From: Streptomonospora litoralis
Lineage (GTDB): Bacteria; Actinomycetota; Actinomycetes; Streptosporangiales; Streptosporangiaceae
DNA: 64,000 bases
NCBI RefSeq assembly: GCF_004323735.1
Contig: NZ_CP036455.1
Coordinates: forward strand, 1,049,101-1,113,100
Reading direction: 5' to 3'
The stretch's first letter is position 1. The number at the start of each line of letters is the position of its first letter. Positions 21,376-31,710 of this stretch are shown piece after piece. The notes below the pieces were generated by a model. It was not told the DNA's origin and did not search any database. It saw nothing but the letters and a program-made list of their open reading frames with translations. The position numbers and the translations under genes are program-made.

Positions 21376-23058
21376 ATGCCAGAGACTCTCAAGGGCGCGG
21401 GGGTCAGTCCCGGTGCGGGCTACGGCCCCGCCAAACGGCTGGTCCGCGACGTTCCCCAGCCCGATCCCGACGCCCGCCACGGCGGCGACGCCGCCGCCGA
21501 GGCCGACCGCGCGGCCGCGGCGATGGAGGAGACCGCCCGCGACCTCTCCGAGCGTGGGGAACGCGCCGGCGGGGACGCCGCCGAGGTGCTCAACGCCCAG
21601 GCGCTGATGGCCCGCGACCCTGCCCTGGCCGACGACGTGCGCAAGCGTGTCGACGCGGGCGCCTCGGCCGCGCGCGCGGTCTCCGAGGCGATGGCGGTCT
21701 ACCGCCAGATGCTCGCCGGGGCGGGCGAGTACCTCGCCGCCCGCGTGGCCGACCTCGACGACGTGCGCGACCGGATCGTGGCCCGGCTGATGGGTGCTCC
21801 GGTACCCGGCGTTCCCGACTCCGACGTCCCGTTCGTGCTGGTCGCCGGGGATCTCGCGCCTGCCGATACCGCCGTGCTCGACCCGGAGCGGGTCGTCGCG
21901 TTCGTGACCCGCGAGGGCGGCCCGACCAGCCACACCGCCATCCTCGCCCGTTCCCTGGGTCTGCCCGCCGTGGTCGCCTGCCCTGGTGCCGACACCGTCG
22001 CCGAAGGCACGATGCTGCTGGTCGACGGCGCGACGGGCGAGGTCGCGGCCGATCCGGAGCCGGGAGCCGTCGAGGCGGCCACCGCGGCCTCCCGCGCCCG
22101 TGCCGCCGCCGCGGCGCAGAGCACCGGGCCGGGGCGCACCGCCGACGGGCACGGCATCCCGCTGCTCGCCAACATCGGCGGCCCCAAGGATCTACCGGCC
22201 GCGCTGGAGAACGGCGCCGAGGGTGTGGGGCTGTACCGCACCGAGTTCCTGTTCCTCGACCGCGCCGACGCCCCCGGCCACGAGGAGCAGGTCGCCGCCT
22301 ACCGGACGGTGCTGGAGGCGTTCCCCGGCGGTCGGGTCGTGGTGCGCACGCTCGACGCCGGCGCCGACAAGCCGCTGGAGTTCCTGCCGGCCGCGGCGGA
22401 GGAACCCAACCCGGCGCTGGGCGAGCGGGGGCTGCGGATGATGCGCCGACTGCCCGAGACCCTGGACGCCCAGCTGTCCGCCCTGGCCGAGGCCGAGCGC
22501 GACACCGGCGCGTACCTGCAGGTCATGGCACCGATGGTGACCGACGCCGAGGACGCCGCGTGGTTCGCCGCGGCCGCCGCCAAGGCGGGTATTCAGCACG
22601 CGGGGGTGATGATCGAGGTCCCCGCCGCCGCGCTGCGGGCCCGCCACATCGCCACCCACGCCGACTTCTTCAGTATCGGCACCAACGACCTCACCCAGTA
22701 CGCCTGCGCGGCCGATCGCGAGACCGCCGGTCTGGGCCGGTTCCAGGACCCCTGGCAACCCGCGGTGCTGGACCTGGTCGCGGCCTCGGCGTCGTCCACC
22801 GCCGAGGCGGGGCGCAGCTGCGGCGTCTGCGGCGAGGCCGCCGCCGACCCGCTGCTGGCCTGCGTGCTCACCGGGCTCGGTGTGACGAGCCTGTCCATGG
22901 GCGCCTCGGCGCTGCCGCTGGTGCGCGCCGCGCTGGCGCGCGTCGAGCTGGCCCAGTGCCGCGCCGCCGCCGAGGCCGCCCGCGCGGCCCGCGGTCCTGA
23001 GGAGGCCCGCAAGGCCGCCGCTGAGCAGCTGCCGGGGCTGGCCGAGTTGGGCCTGTGA
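21376..23058 (+). CDS. ptsI: PTS enzyme I (phosphoenolpyruvate-protein phosphotransferase)
   Basis: 560 residues. The N-terminal HPr-binding helical domain is followed by the phospho-histidine domain with His186 in GGPTSHTAILARSLGLPA. The C-terminal PEP-binding barrel has GVGLYRTEFLFLDR, RTLDAGADKPL, DFFSIGTNDLTQY and the Cys motif SCGVCGEAAADP. It is complete and canonical. The start is the ATG at 21376 with GAGGGAG upstream. It phosphorylates HPr from PEP and so powers the GlcNAc PTS encoded around it. Confidence 0.96.
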   Translation: MPETLKGAGVSPGAGYGPAKRLVRDVPQPDPDARHGGDAAAEADRAAAAMEETARDLSERGERAGGDAAEVLNAQALMARDPALADDVRKRVDAGASAARAVSEAMAVYRQMLAGAGEYLAARVADLDDVRDRIVARLMGAPVPGVPDSDVPFVLVAGDLAPADTAVLDPERVVAFVTREGGPTSHTAILARSLGLPAVVACPGADTVAEGTMLLVDGATGEVAADPEPGAVEAATAASRARAAAAAQSTGPGRTADGHGIPLLANIGGPKDLPAALENGAEGVGLYRTEFLFLDRADAPGHEEQVAAYRTVLEAFPGGRVVVRTLDAGADKPLEFLPAAAEEPNPALGERGLRMMRRLPETLDAQLSALAEAERDTGAYLQVMAPMVTDAEDAAWFAAAAAKAGIQHAGVMIEVPAAALRARHIATHADFFSIGTNDLTQYACAADRETAGLGRFQDPWQPAVLDLVAASASSTAEAGRSCGVCGEAAADPLLACVLTGLGVTSLSMGASALPLVRAALARVELAQCRAAAEAARAARGPEEARKAAAEQLPGLAELGL

Positions 23059-23316
23059 CGCCGTGAGGGGTGCGGGCCGGCCCGAGTCCGGCTCGCACCC
23101 GGGCACCGCAGGCGTCGCCGCGGCCTCTGCGGCGGTCCGAGCCCGGTGTTCGCCTCGGTCGCCGCGTCGTCTCCCGTGTGCCGCGCCAGGCGCTATCGTG
23201 GGGCGGGCCGCGACCGGCGTGTGCGCGCCGCCCCGCCGCCGCGCAGCACCGGGCGCCCGGTCTCCGCGGTCTTCCCCCGACGTGCCGTTGTTCCGCTGTG
23301 CCATCGGAAGGTCCGC

Positions 23317-24984
23317 ATGCCGCTTCGCCGCCTGTCCGCGCTGCTGGGCACCGCCGTGCTCGTCCTGACCCCTGCGCTGTCGGGGTGCAGTCAGGGGGCG
23401 GCCGGCCCGCCCGGCTCGGCCCCGGACTCGCCCGACTCGTCGCCGACCGGCCCCGACTCGGCGCAGCAGGCGCGGCGGCATCTGTCCGAGATGTCGCTGG
23501 AGGAGAAGATCGGCCAGCTGATGGTGCTGCTTCCGCAGGGCACCACCGCCGAGGAGAACGCCGACCTGGTGTCGACCTACAACCCCGGCGGCCTCATCTA
23601 CTTCCCGGAGAACCTCACCGGCCCCGAGCAGATCGCCCGCCTGTCGAACGGGCTGCAGGAGGCGGCCGCCGACAGCGGGGCCGGTGTCCCCCTCTTCCTC
23701 GGCATCGACCAGGAGCAGGGCACGGTCGCCCGGCTGCCGGTCGGCACGCACTTCCCCGACGCCATGGCGGTGGGGGCGACCCGCGACACCGCGCACGCCG
23801 AGGCGCTGGCCGGCGCCACGGCCGCCGAGCTCACCGCCTTGGGCGTCAACCTCGACTACGCGCCGGTCGCCGACGTCAACACCGATCCCGACAACCCGGT
23901 CATCGGCATCCGATCCTTCGGCTCCGACCCGGGGCTGGTCTCGAAGATGGCCACGGCCGAGGCCGCCGCCTTCAGCGAGGGCGGCGTGGTCCCCGTCGTG
24001 AAGCACTTCCCCGGACACGGTGACACCGACGTCGACAGCCACACCGGGCTGCCCGTCATCGACAAGCCGCGCGAGGAGTGGGAGAAGGAGGACCTGCCGC
24101 CGTTCCGCGCCGCCGTCGAGGCCGACGTCGACGCGATCATGACCGCCCACGTGCTCATCCCGGCCCTCGACGACTCCGGCGAGCCGTCGACCCTCTCGCC
24201 CGACGTCATCGGCGGCATCCTGCGCGACGAGCTGGGCTACGACGGAATCGTCACCACCGACGCGCTGAACATGGAGGGCGTGCGCCAGACCCACTCCGAC
24301 GGCGAGGTCGCTGTGCGCGCCGTGCTCGCGGGGGCCGACCAGCTGCTGATGCCGCCCGACCCGCAGGCGGCCTTCGACGCGCTGCGAACCGCCGTGCGGG
24401 AGGGCCGCATCAGCACCGAGCGCCTGGACCGGTCGGTGCTGCGCATCCTGACCGCCAAGGTCGAGCGAGGACTGTTCGACGCCGAGCCCGTCGGCGCGGC
24501 GTCGGCCGCCGAGGCCGTAGGAACCCGGAAGCACCGTGCCGCGGCGCGCGACCTCGCCGAGGACGCGGCGACGCTGCTGCGCAACGAGGACGGTGTACTG
24601 CCCCTGTCCGAAGGAGCCACGGTCAGTGTCACCGGTTCCGGCGCCGAGGAGATCGGAGCAGGGCTGGAGGAGCTGGGCTACACGGTCACCGCCGACCCCG
24701 CCGCGGCGGACGCGGCCGTGGTGGGCACGACCGGCGCCGAGCAGCACTCCCGGGTTGCCGCGGCCGAGGCCACCGGCACCCCGGTGGTCGTGGTGGCCCA
24801 GGGCAGCCCCTACGGCATCGCCGGGCTCGGCAGCGCCGAAGGTTACCTGGCCACCTACTCCGCGGTCGGCGCCTCCCAAGCCGCCGCCGCGCGCGTCCTC
24901 GCCGGCGAGGTCTCCCCGTCGGGGAAGCTGCCGGTGGGCATTCCCGGTACCGGCCTGGGGTTCGGCGACGGGCTGTCCTATTAG
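23317..24984 (+). CDS. GH3 beta-N-acetylhexosaminidase lipoprotein (NagZ-like)
   Basis: 555 residues. The signal peptide ends with lipobox LSGC. A Ser/Pro linker follows, then a GH3 domain with LEEKIGQLM, GIDQEQGTVARL, the NagZ signature VVKHFPGHGDTDVDSHTGLP (catalytic His/Asp loop) and nucleophile region IVTTDALNMEG. A second alpha/beta domain ends VGIPGTGLGFGDGLSY. It probably releases GlcNAc from murein or chitin fragments outside the membrane, feeding the neighbouring PTS. ATG 23317 follows GGAAGG. The 258-base gap to ptsI may hold its own promoter (TATCGT at about 23193), which I could not confirm. Confidence 0.9.
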   Translation: MPLRRLSALLGTAVLVLTPALSGCSQGAAGPPGSAPDSPDSSPTGPDSAQQARRHLSEMSLEEKIGQLMVLLPQGTTAEENADLVSTYNPGGLIYFPENLTGPEQIARLSNGLQEAAADSGAGVPLFLGIDQEQGTVARLPVGTHFPDAMAVGATRDTAHAEALAGATAAELTALGVNLDYAPVADVNTDPDNPVIGIRSFGSDPGLVSKMATAEAAAFSEGGVVPVVKHFPGHGDTDVDSHTGLPVIDKPREEWEKEDLPPFRAAVEADVDAIMTAHVLIPALDDSGEPSTLSPDVIGGILRDELGYDGIVTTDALNMEGVRQTHSDGEVAVRAVLAGADQLLMPPDPQAAFDALRTAVREGRISTERLDRSVLRILTAKVERGLFDAEPVGAASAAEAVGTRKHRAAARDLAEDAATLLRNEDGVLPLSEGATVSVTGSGAEEIGAGLEELGYTVTADPAAADAAVVGTTGAEQHSRVAAAEATGTPVVVVAQGSPYGIAGLGSAEGYLATYSAVGASQAAAARVLAGEVSPSGKLPVGIPGTGLGFGDGLSY

Positions 24985-25165
24985 TAGTACTTCGTCAAGT
25001 TCCTGAATTCCGTGTGCCGACCTGGTCGACTCGGGGGTGCGGTCTCCGGCCCCGCCCGCGCATGGCGTGGCGCGCCGACGGCGCCTCGGGTCTGTTGTGC
25101 GGCCGTGGCACCGGGCGGGTGGCGGGTCGCCTGAGCTGAAAAGCGGCGGCAACGGCGGCGGCCCC

Positions 25166-25185
25166 TCCCGCCCGCGCGGGCGGGA
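25166..25185. terminator. Perfect palindrome, bidirectional terminator between convergent genes
   Basis: TCCCGCCC-GCGC-GGGCGGGA is a perfect 20-base palindrome between the convergent GH3 and acyl-CoA dehydrogenase genes. The 390-base gap (24985-25375) otherwise contains only the larger inverted repeat at 25235-25301; I see no gene. Confidence 0.6.
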
Positions 25186-25234
25186 TCCCGCTCCCGTGGC
25201 CGGGCGGGGCGGCGCGCGGCGATTGGATCCGGTC

Positions 25235-25301
25235 GGCGTCCATTGGGCGGGAATCACCACGTCCAAGGCCGATCCGTGGTGATTTCCGCGCGTTGGACGC
25301 C
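25235..25301. repeat. Nested inverted repeat of 67 bases
   Basis: The outer arms GGCGTCCA (25235-25242) and TGGACGCC (25294-25301) enclose inner arms GGAATCACCACG (25250-25261) and CGTGGTGATTTCC (25275-25287), which pair except for one extra T. The result is a long two-part stem around a 13-base loop. It may be a second terminator, an operator or a small mobile relic. No T tract follows. Confidence 0.55.
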
Positions 25302-25375
25302 GCGAAACCCGACATAATGGACGCGCAGGCGACCTCATCCGCGACCACTTCTGGCCGGCCTCCGGGCAGCTCGGG

Positions 25376-26575
25376 TCAGCCGTAGCGCTTCGCCTCCTGC
25401 CGGGCCAGGGCACGCAGGTGGACCTCGTCGGGTCCGTCGAAGATCCGCATGGCGCGTGCGTGGGCGTACATCTCCGCGAGCGGGTAGTCGCCGCTGACCC
25501 CGGCGCCCCCGTGCACCTGGATGGCGCGGTCCAGCACCTCGACGGCCACCCGCGGTGCCGCCACCTTGATCGCCGAGATCTCGGTGCGCGCCTCCTTGGT
25601 GCCGCGGTTGTCGATCAGCCAGGCCGTCTTGAGGACCAGCAGCCGCGCCTGCTCGACGGCCAGCCGCGACTCCGCGATCTGCTGCTGTACGACGCCCTGG
25701 GCGGCCAGCGGCTTGCCGAAAGCGACGCGCTCCTCCGCGCGGCGCACCATCAGCTCCAGCGCGCGCTCGGCCATGCCGATGGCCCGCATGCAGTGGTGGA
25801 TGCGGCCGGGCCCCAGGCGGGCCTGGGCGATGCTGAAGCCCTCGCCCTCGCCGGCGATCAGGTTTGCGGCGGGTACCCGCACGTCGGTGAACCGCAGTTC
25901 GCAGTGGCCCTCCTGGTCCTGGTAGCCGAAGACGGGCAGGGAGCGCACGATCTCCAGGCCGGGGGTGTCGCGGGGGATCAGGATCATCGACTGCTGCCGG
26001 TGCGCGGGGCCCTCGGGGTCGGTCTTGCCCATGACGACGAAGATCTCGCAGCGCGGGTCGGCGGCTCCGCTGATCCACCACTTGCGCCCGTTGACCACGT
26101 AGTCGTCGCCGTCGCGGACGATGGAGGTGGCGATGTTGGTCGCGTCGGAGGAGGCGACATCGGGCTCGGTCATGGCGAACGCCGAGCGGATGCGTCCGTC
26201 CAGCAGCGGCTCCAGCCACCGCTCGCGCTGCTCGGCGCTGCCGAACATGTGCAGCACCTCCATGTTGCCGGTGTCGGGCGCCGAGCAGTTCAGCGCCTGG
26301 GGCGCGAGCACGGGCGAGCGGCCGGTCAGCTCGGCCAGCGGCGCGTAGTCGGTGACGCTCAACCCACTGACGTCGGGCAGGAACAGGTTCCATAGGCCGC
26401 GTCGGCGCGCTTCGGCCTTGAGGTCCTCTACGACCGGCGGAAGGCTGTGATCGTCCCAGCCGGCGTCGGCGCGCTGGCGGTGGTAAACGGGCTCGGCCGG
26501 GTAGACATGCTCGTCCATGAACGCTTGCAGCTCGGCCATGCGGTCGCGGGCGGTGGCGCTGAGATCGAAGTCCAT
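25376..26575 (-). CDS. Acyl-CoA dehydrogenase family protein
   Basis: 399 residues. Family motifs are FAMTEPDVASSDATNI, NGRKWWISGAADP, GFSIAQARLGPGRIHHCMRAIG, AFGKPLAAQGV, and IQVHGGAGVSGDYPLA with the C-terminal DGPDEVHLRALARQEAKR. It is closest in style to the ACAD10/11-like and FadE subgroup. FAD-dependent alpha,beta-dehydrogenation of an acyl-CoA is expected; chain specificity cannot be read. The ATG at 26575 lies 20 bases from a TetR-type palindrome (26595-26608), so repression by a TetR protein encoded elsewhere is likely. Confidence 0.92.
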   Translation of the reverse strand: MDFDLSATARDRMAELQAFMDEHVYPAEPVYHRQRADAGWDDHSLPPVVEDLKAEARRRGLWNLFLPDVSGLSVTDYAPLAELTGRSPVLAPQALNCSAPDTGNMEVLHMFGSAEQRERWLEPLLDGRIRSAFAMTEPDVASSDATNIATSIVRDGDDYVVNGRKWWISGAADPRCEIFVVMGKTDPEGPAHRQQSMILIPRDTPGLEIVRSLPVFGYQDQEGHCELRFTDVRVPAANLIAGEGEGFSIAQARLGPGRIHHCMRAIGMAERALELMVRRAEERVAFGKPLAAQGVVQQQIAESRLAVEQARLLVLKTAWLIDNRGTKEARTEISAIKVAAPRVAVEVLDRAIQVHGGAGVSGDYPLAEMYAHARAMRIFDGPDEVHLRALARQEAKRYG

Positions 26576-26594
26576 GACCGCAGTATGCCATCCG

Positions 26595-26608
26595 ACCGAC
26601 CGGTCGGT
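26595..26608. promoter_or_regulatory. TetR-type operator palindrome
   Basis: ACCGACCGGTCGGT is a perfect 14-base palindrome in the divergent region between the acyl-CoA dehydrogenase (minus) and the HAD gene (plus). Palindromes of this kind are typical TetR/AcrR-family operators of fatty-acid and degradation genes. No TetR gene is in the window. Confidence 0.5.
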
Positions 26609-26785
26609 ACTGTCTGGTGCGGCGGTGCCGCCGCAGGCCCGCCGCCCCGTGTCCGCGGCCGGGATACCCGGTCGGGGGATTGGCTGGACCGCCGCCGGGG
26701 AAGAAACCGTCCCCCGGCGCCTCCGGTGCGGGTCGCGCCGGGGCCTGCGCCCGAGACCGGGCGCCCTTCGAGGGATGGAGCGAGT

Positions 26786-27451
26786 ATGTCCGACACGTGC
26801 CGCGCAATCATCACCGACTGGGGCGGGGTGCTGACCTCCCCGCTGCGCGAGACCATCACCGCCTGGCTGGCCGCGGACCGCATCGACGACGCCCGTTACC
26901 GCCGTGTCATGCGCTCCTGGGTCGAGGGCGCCTACGCGGGCGGAGCCGTGGACGGCAACCCGATTCACGCGCTGGAGCGCGGAGAGATCGACACCGGCGA
27001 GTTCGAGCGGATCCTCGCCGCCGAACTGCGGCTGACCGACGGCGGACCCGTGCCCGCAGCGGGACTGATCAAGCGGATGTTCTCCGGTTTCCACCCGGTC
27101 GAGGAGATGTACACGGCACTGCGCCAGGCGCGCGGCCAGCGGGTGCGCACCTGCCTGCTGTCGAACTCCTGGGGCAACGGGTACCCCCGCGAGCGGTTCG
27201 CCGAGACCTTCGACGCGGTCGTCATCTCCGGCGAGGTGGGCATGCGCAAGCCCGAGCAGGAGATCTTCGCCCACGCCGTCGAGCTGACCGGCCTGCCGCC
27301 CGAGGAGTGCGTGTTCATCGACGACATGGAGCACAATGTGCACGCGGCCGTCGAGCTGGGGATGACCGGCATCCTGCACCGCGACCCCGCCGAGACGCGG
27401 CAGCGGCTGGCCGAGACCTGCGGCATCGAACTGGATCCGATGCCCTCCTGA
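26786..27451 (+). CDS. HAD-superfamily hydrolase, soluble-epoxide-hydrolase N-domain-like
   Basis: 221 residues. Motif I IITDWGGVLTSPL has the DWGGV form typical of the sEH-N-like HAD group. LLSNSWG (motif II), GMRKPEQEIF (motif III) and ECVFIDDMEHNVHAAVELGM (motif IV) follow. ATG 26786 has GGGATGGAG before it. It is divergent from the acyl-CoA dehydrogenase. Substrate unknown. Confidence 0.88.
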   Translation: MSDTCRAIITDWGGVLTSPLRETITAWLAADRIDDARYRRVMRSWVEGAYAGGAVDGNPIHALERGEIDTGEFERILAAELRLTDGGPVPAAGLIKRMFSGFHPVEEMYTALRQARGQRVRTCLLSNSWGNGYPRERFAETFDAVVISGEVGMRKPEQEIFAHAVELTGLPPEECVFIDDMEHNVHAAVELGMTGILHRDPAETRQRLAETCGIELDPMPS

Positions 27452-27609
27452 GCCGCGCACCGGCCGCGGGCGGCGGATCGGTGCGGGGCGGGCGGTCCCG
27501 GTCTCCGGTGACCGCCCGCCGTGCCGCCCGCCGGCCGCGCTGGCGGCTGTGGAACACTTGCACGGGCTTTGGCCCCTCCGACCGACGCGACACGATCCGC
27601 GAGACCACC

Positions 27610-28077
27610 ATGCGCATCTACCTGCCCAGCACCTTCCCGGGGCTGGCCGCCGTGCTCGACGCCGGCGAGATCGGCCCGGCGCCGCTGACCGCCTTCGCCG
27701 TCACCGAGCGGCTCGCCGGAGTCGGCGCAGCGGACGACGACGAAGAGTTGGAGTACGAGGCGCTGAGCGGCGCCGCCGCGGCCTCGCTGCGCCTGCTGGC
27801 CGCCGACCCCGGCGCGCCGCGTCGCCGCGCTGTGATCGCCGCCGAGGCGCCCGCGGCAGTGGTCGGACCGTCCGCGGCAGCGGACGACCACGCCGCCGCC
27901 GTCACCCTCACCGGAACGGTGCCGCTCAAACGCGTCGCCTCCGTGCACGTCGACGCGCCCGAGGCCGAGGAGGCGGTCGCCGCGGCCGCCGCCGATCCGG
28001 ACGCCGGCATCAGCGAGGAGCACGAGCTGCTCTGGTACGCCACTCAAGAGCTGCCCGACCTGCTCGGACGCCGCTGA
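27610..28077 (+). CDS. DUF6912-like conserved actinobacterial protein
   Basis: 155 residues starting MRIYLPSTFPGLAAVLDAGEIG, the characteristic opening of a conserved actinobacterial protein of unknown function (recalled as DUF6912). Ala-rich middle, acidic DDDEELEYEAL segment, end LLWYATQELPDLLGRR. No membrane segment or catalytic motif is visible. The upstream gap of 158 bases has no terminator of note. Confidence 0.75.
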   Translation: MRIYLPSTFPGLAAVLDAGEIGPAPLTAFAVTERLAGVGAADDDEELEYEALSGAAAASLRLLAADPGAPRRRAVIAAEAPAAVVGPSAAADDHAAAVTLTGTVPLKRVASVHVDAPEAEEAVAAAAADPDAGISEEHELLWYATQELPDLLGRR

Positions 28078-28136
28078 GTCGGGTCGGGTGCTCGCCGGTG
28101 GCGCGCGCGACGGGGCGGCGTTGGGCCGCGGCGGGC

Positions 28137-28915
28137 CGGTCGGCGCGGCTTGGCCCGTCTATCGCGAACTTATGGTCGCAGGTAAGCGTATTCCGCGGCC
28201 ATAAGTTCGCGATAGACGCCGGGTGAACCGGCATACCGGACATACCGGCGCCGGTTGGCCGACGTGGTACCGCCGTGTTGTGGCCGGACCCGCACCGGGC
28301 GGAGGCCGCGCGGCGGGGTGCGGTCGCGGGCGCCCGCACGGCCCCGGTGGTGCGCCGGATCGGGGGCCGAGGTGGCGACGACACGTCGCTCGTGGCGCCC
28401 GAGCGCGGCCTCCGGGTGCCCCACCCCCGATGGGGTGGACTTTTGGGGGTCTATGCCCGTTTTGCGGGTGGCCTCGGCGGGCGCGGTGGCGACGAGGTGC
28501 ACGAAAAGTCGACGTCAGGGGCGTTCTTTGTGCCATTCGGTGCGCCTCGTGCGCCCTCGCCGCCGCAGCGCGGCTGCGAGCCCACCGTGAACTCGGGCAT
28601 CAGTGGGCAAAACACCCCCCGTTGTTTCGTATCGCGGAATGACAATGCGAGGACAGCACCTCGGGGCGACACCGAGGCGGATGCCGCCGCACGTATGTGC
28701 ATCTCGTGGCCCCGACCCGGCTGCCCGACCGCCGCCCCGCCCACCGCAGGCCCGGCCCCGCCGTCGTCGCCGCCCCGCCGCACGCCCAACCGGCGAGCAC
28801 CCGGCCCGTTGGGCGCGGGCCAAGCCCTCCGCCACCGTTGCCGCCGCTTTTCGGTCAAGTCCGCCCGTCGCCGGGCAGATCGACAAGGCCGCCCAGTGGA
28901 CCCGAGCCGCCCTCG
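28137..28915. repeat. Dispersed repeat, copy A (with palindromic head)
   Basis: This gene-free region between DUF6912 and pruA matches the region 62883-63465 over most of its length. The shared blocks include the palindromic head (28157-28217), GACGAGGTGCACGA at 28490-28503, CCATTCGGTGCGCCTC at 28532-28548, GTGGGCAAAACA at 28603-28614, CACCTCGGGGCG near 28658 and GACAAGGCCGCCCAG near 28881. Copy A carries about 255 extra bases (28234-28488) after the head. The rest of the gap, up to 29103, shows no gene. It could be a non-autonomous mobile element, a structured RNA family or a decayed gene. Confidence 0.7.
28157..28217. repeat. 19-bp perfect inverted repeat at the head of copy A
   Basis: The arm at 28157-28175 (GTCTATCGCGAACTTATGG) is the exact reverse complement of 28199-28217, with a 23-base spacer. 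Copy B has the same hairpin at 62905-62957 with a paired change. Confidence 0.9.
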
Positions 28916-29103
28916 CCGGAGAGGTTTTAAGCGGTCCGCCGCCCCGCGCCGCCACCCGCTCGGACGCATTCGCCGCCCGGCGATTACCGACCCGGTGGGT
29001 GCGGGTATGCATCATCGCGTGGCGCCCGGCGCCGGGACCCGCGCACACCCCGCGCCCGCCCCGACCGGGCCCCGCCGCCGTACCCCGATCGGGAGGCAGT
29101 GCG

Positions 29104-30732
<1,629 letters not shown>

Positions 30733-31002
30733 CCGGCCGACGTCTCCCAGGGGCGACGGGAGTGCGGGGCCTCGGAGCGGGGAGCCCGCCGGCGGCATGG
30801 ACTACGGTTGTGGCGCGGCGCCCCTCGCAGCGTCGGCGCGGTGCCTCGCGGCGTTCCGGCGCAGCCCCCTGCCGCGGGCGGCGGTCCGAAGGTGCTGAGG
30901 CGCCTGTGGACGCCGCCGTCCGGGCGGTTCCGGCGTGCGGCAGAATTGTGATGAAATGCCCGCACGCCCTTTCCCCCTGAGGAGACTGCCATCAGCCGGC
31001 TG

Positions 31003-31710
31003 GTGTTGTGGAATATCGACCTGACGCTCGTCGACGTCGCCCAGGTGACCCGCGCGGCCTACGCCGAGGCGTTCGAGCGGGTGACGGGCGTCCCGCTGGT
31101 GTATCTGGCGTCCACCGGCGGCCGCACCGACTCCGAGGTCTTCTTCGAGTTCCTGGCCCGCAACGACGTGCGGCTGGAACCGGGTGAGGAACCGCTGTCG
31201 GACTTCATCGACGCGCTGGGCGAAGGCTTCGCGCGCCGTCGCGACCAGCTCACGGCGCGCGGCCGGGCCATGCCCGGCGCCCAGGCGGCGCTGGCGGCCG
31301 TGGCGGGGCTGGAGGACACGGTGCAGACCGTGGTGACCGGAACGATCATGTCCAACGCCGTCGCCAAGCTGGCGGCCTTCGGCCTCGACGGCTATCTGGA
31401 TCTCAGCATCGGCGGGTTCGGCTCCGAGCACTACCCCAAGGCCAGCCTCATCCAGTTCACCCGGATGCGCGCCGCCCAGGCCCACGGTTCCGACTTTCCC
31501 GAGTGGGCCACCGTCTACATCACCGACTCACCGCGCGACGTCGAGGCCGCCATCATCGGGCACGCCACCCCCGTCGCGGTGGTCAGCGGTTCGGCCACCG
31601 AGTCCCAGTTGCGGGCCGCCGGCGCGAAACACGTGCTGGAGGACCTCACCGACCCCAAGCGGCTGCTCGGGGCGGTGCGCGAGGCCACCGCCGTGGCGGG
31701 CGCGGGGTGA
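31003..31710 (+). CDS. HAD-like protein with substituted nucleophile
   Basis: About 235 residues of HAD fold: N-terminal LWNIDLTLVDV, cap region, VVTGTIMSNAVAKLAAFGL, and VYITDSPRDVEAAIIGHA near the end. Motif I normally reads DxDxT; here the first Asp is Asn (AAT codon), so classical phosphatase chemistry should fail. The start is uncertain. An AGGAG at 30980-30984 is well placed for an ATC at 30991 (would add ISRL) but is 18 bases from the GTG at 31003 used here. It follows pruA after 270 bases. Confidence 0.78.
   Translation: MLWNIDLTLVDVAQVTRAAYAEAFERVTGVPLVYLASTGGRTDSEVFFEFLARNDVRLEPGEEPLSDFIDALGEGFARRRDQLTARGRAMPGAQAALAAVAGLEDTVQTVVTGTIMSNAVAKLAAFGLDGYLDLSIGGFGSEHYPKASLIQFTRMRAAQAHGSDFPEWATVYITDSPRDVEAAIIGHATPVAVVSGSATESQLRAAGAKHVLEDLTDPKRLLGAVREATAVAGAG

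Noticed and set aside
28451-28969. Minus-strand 172-codon frame in repeat copy A as a gene
   Set aside because: No start signal or domain, and frame disrupted in copy B; discussed as a possible gene remnant instead.
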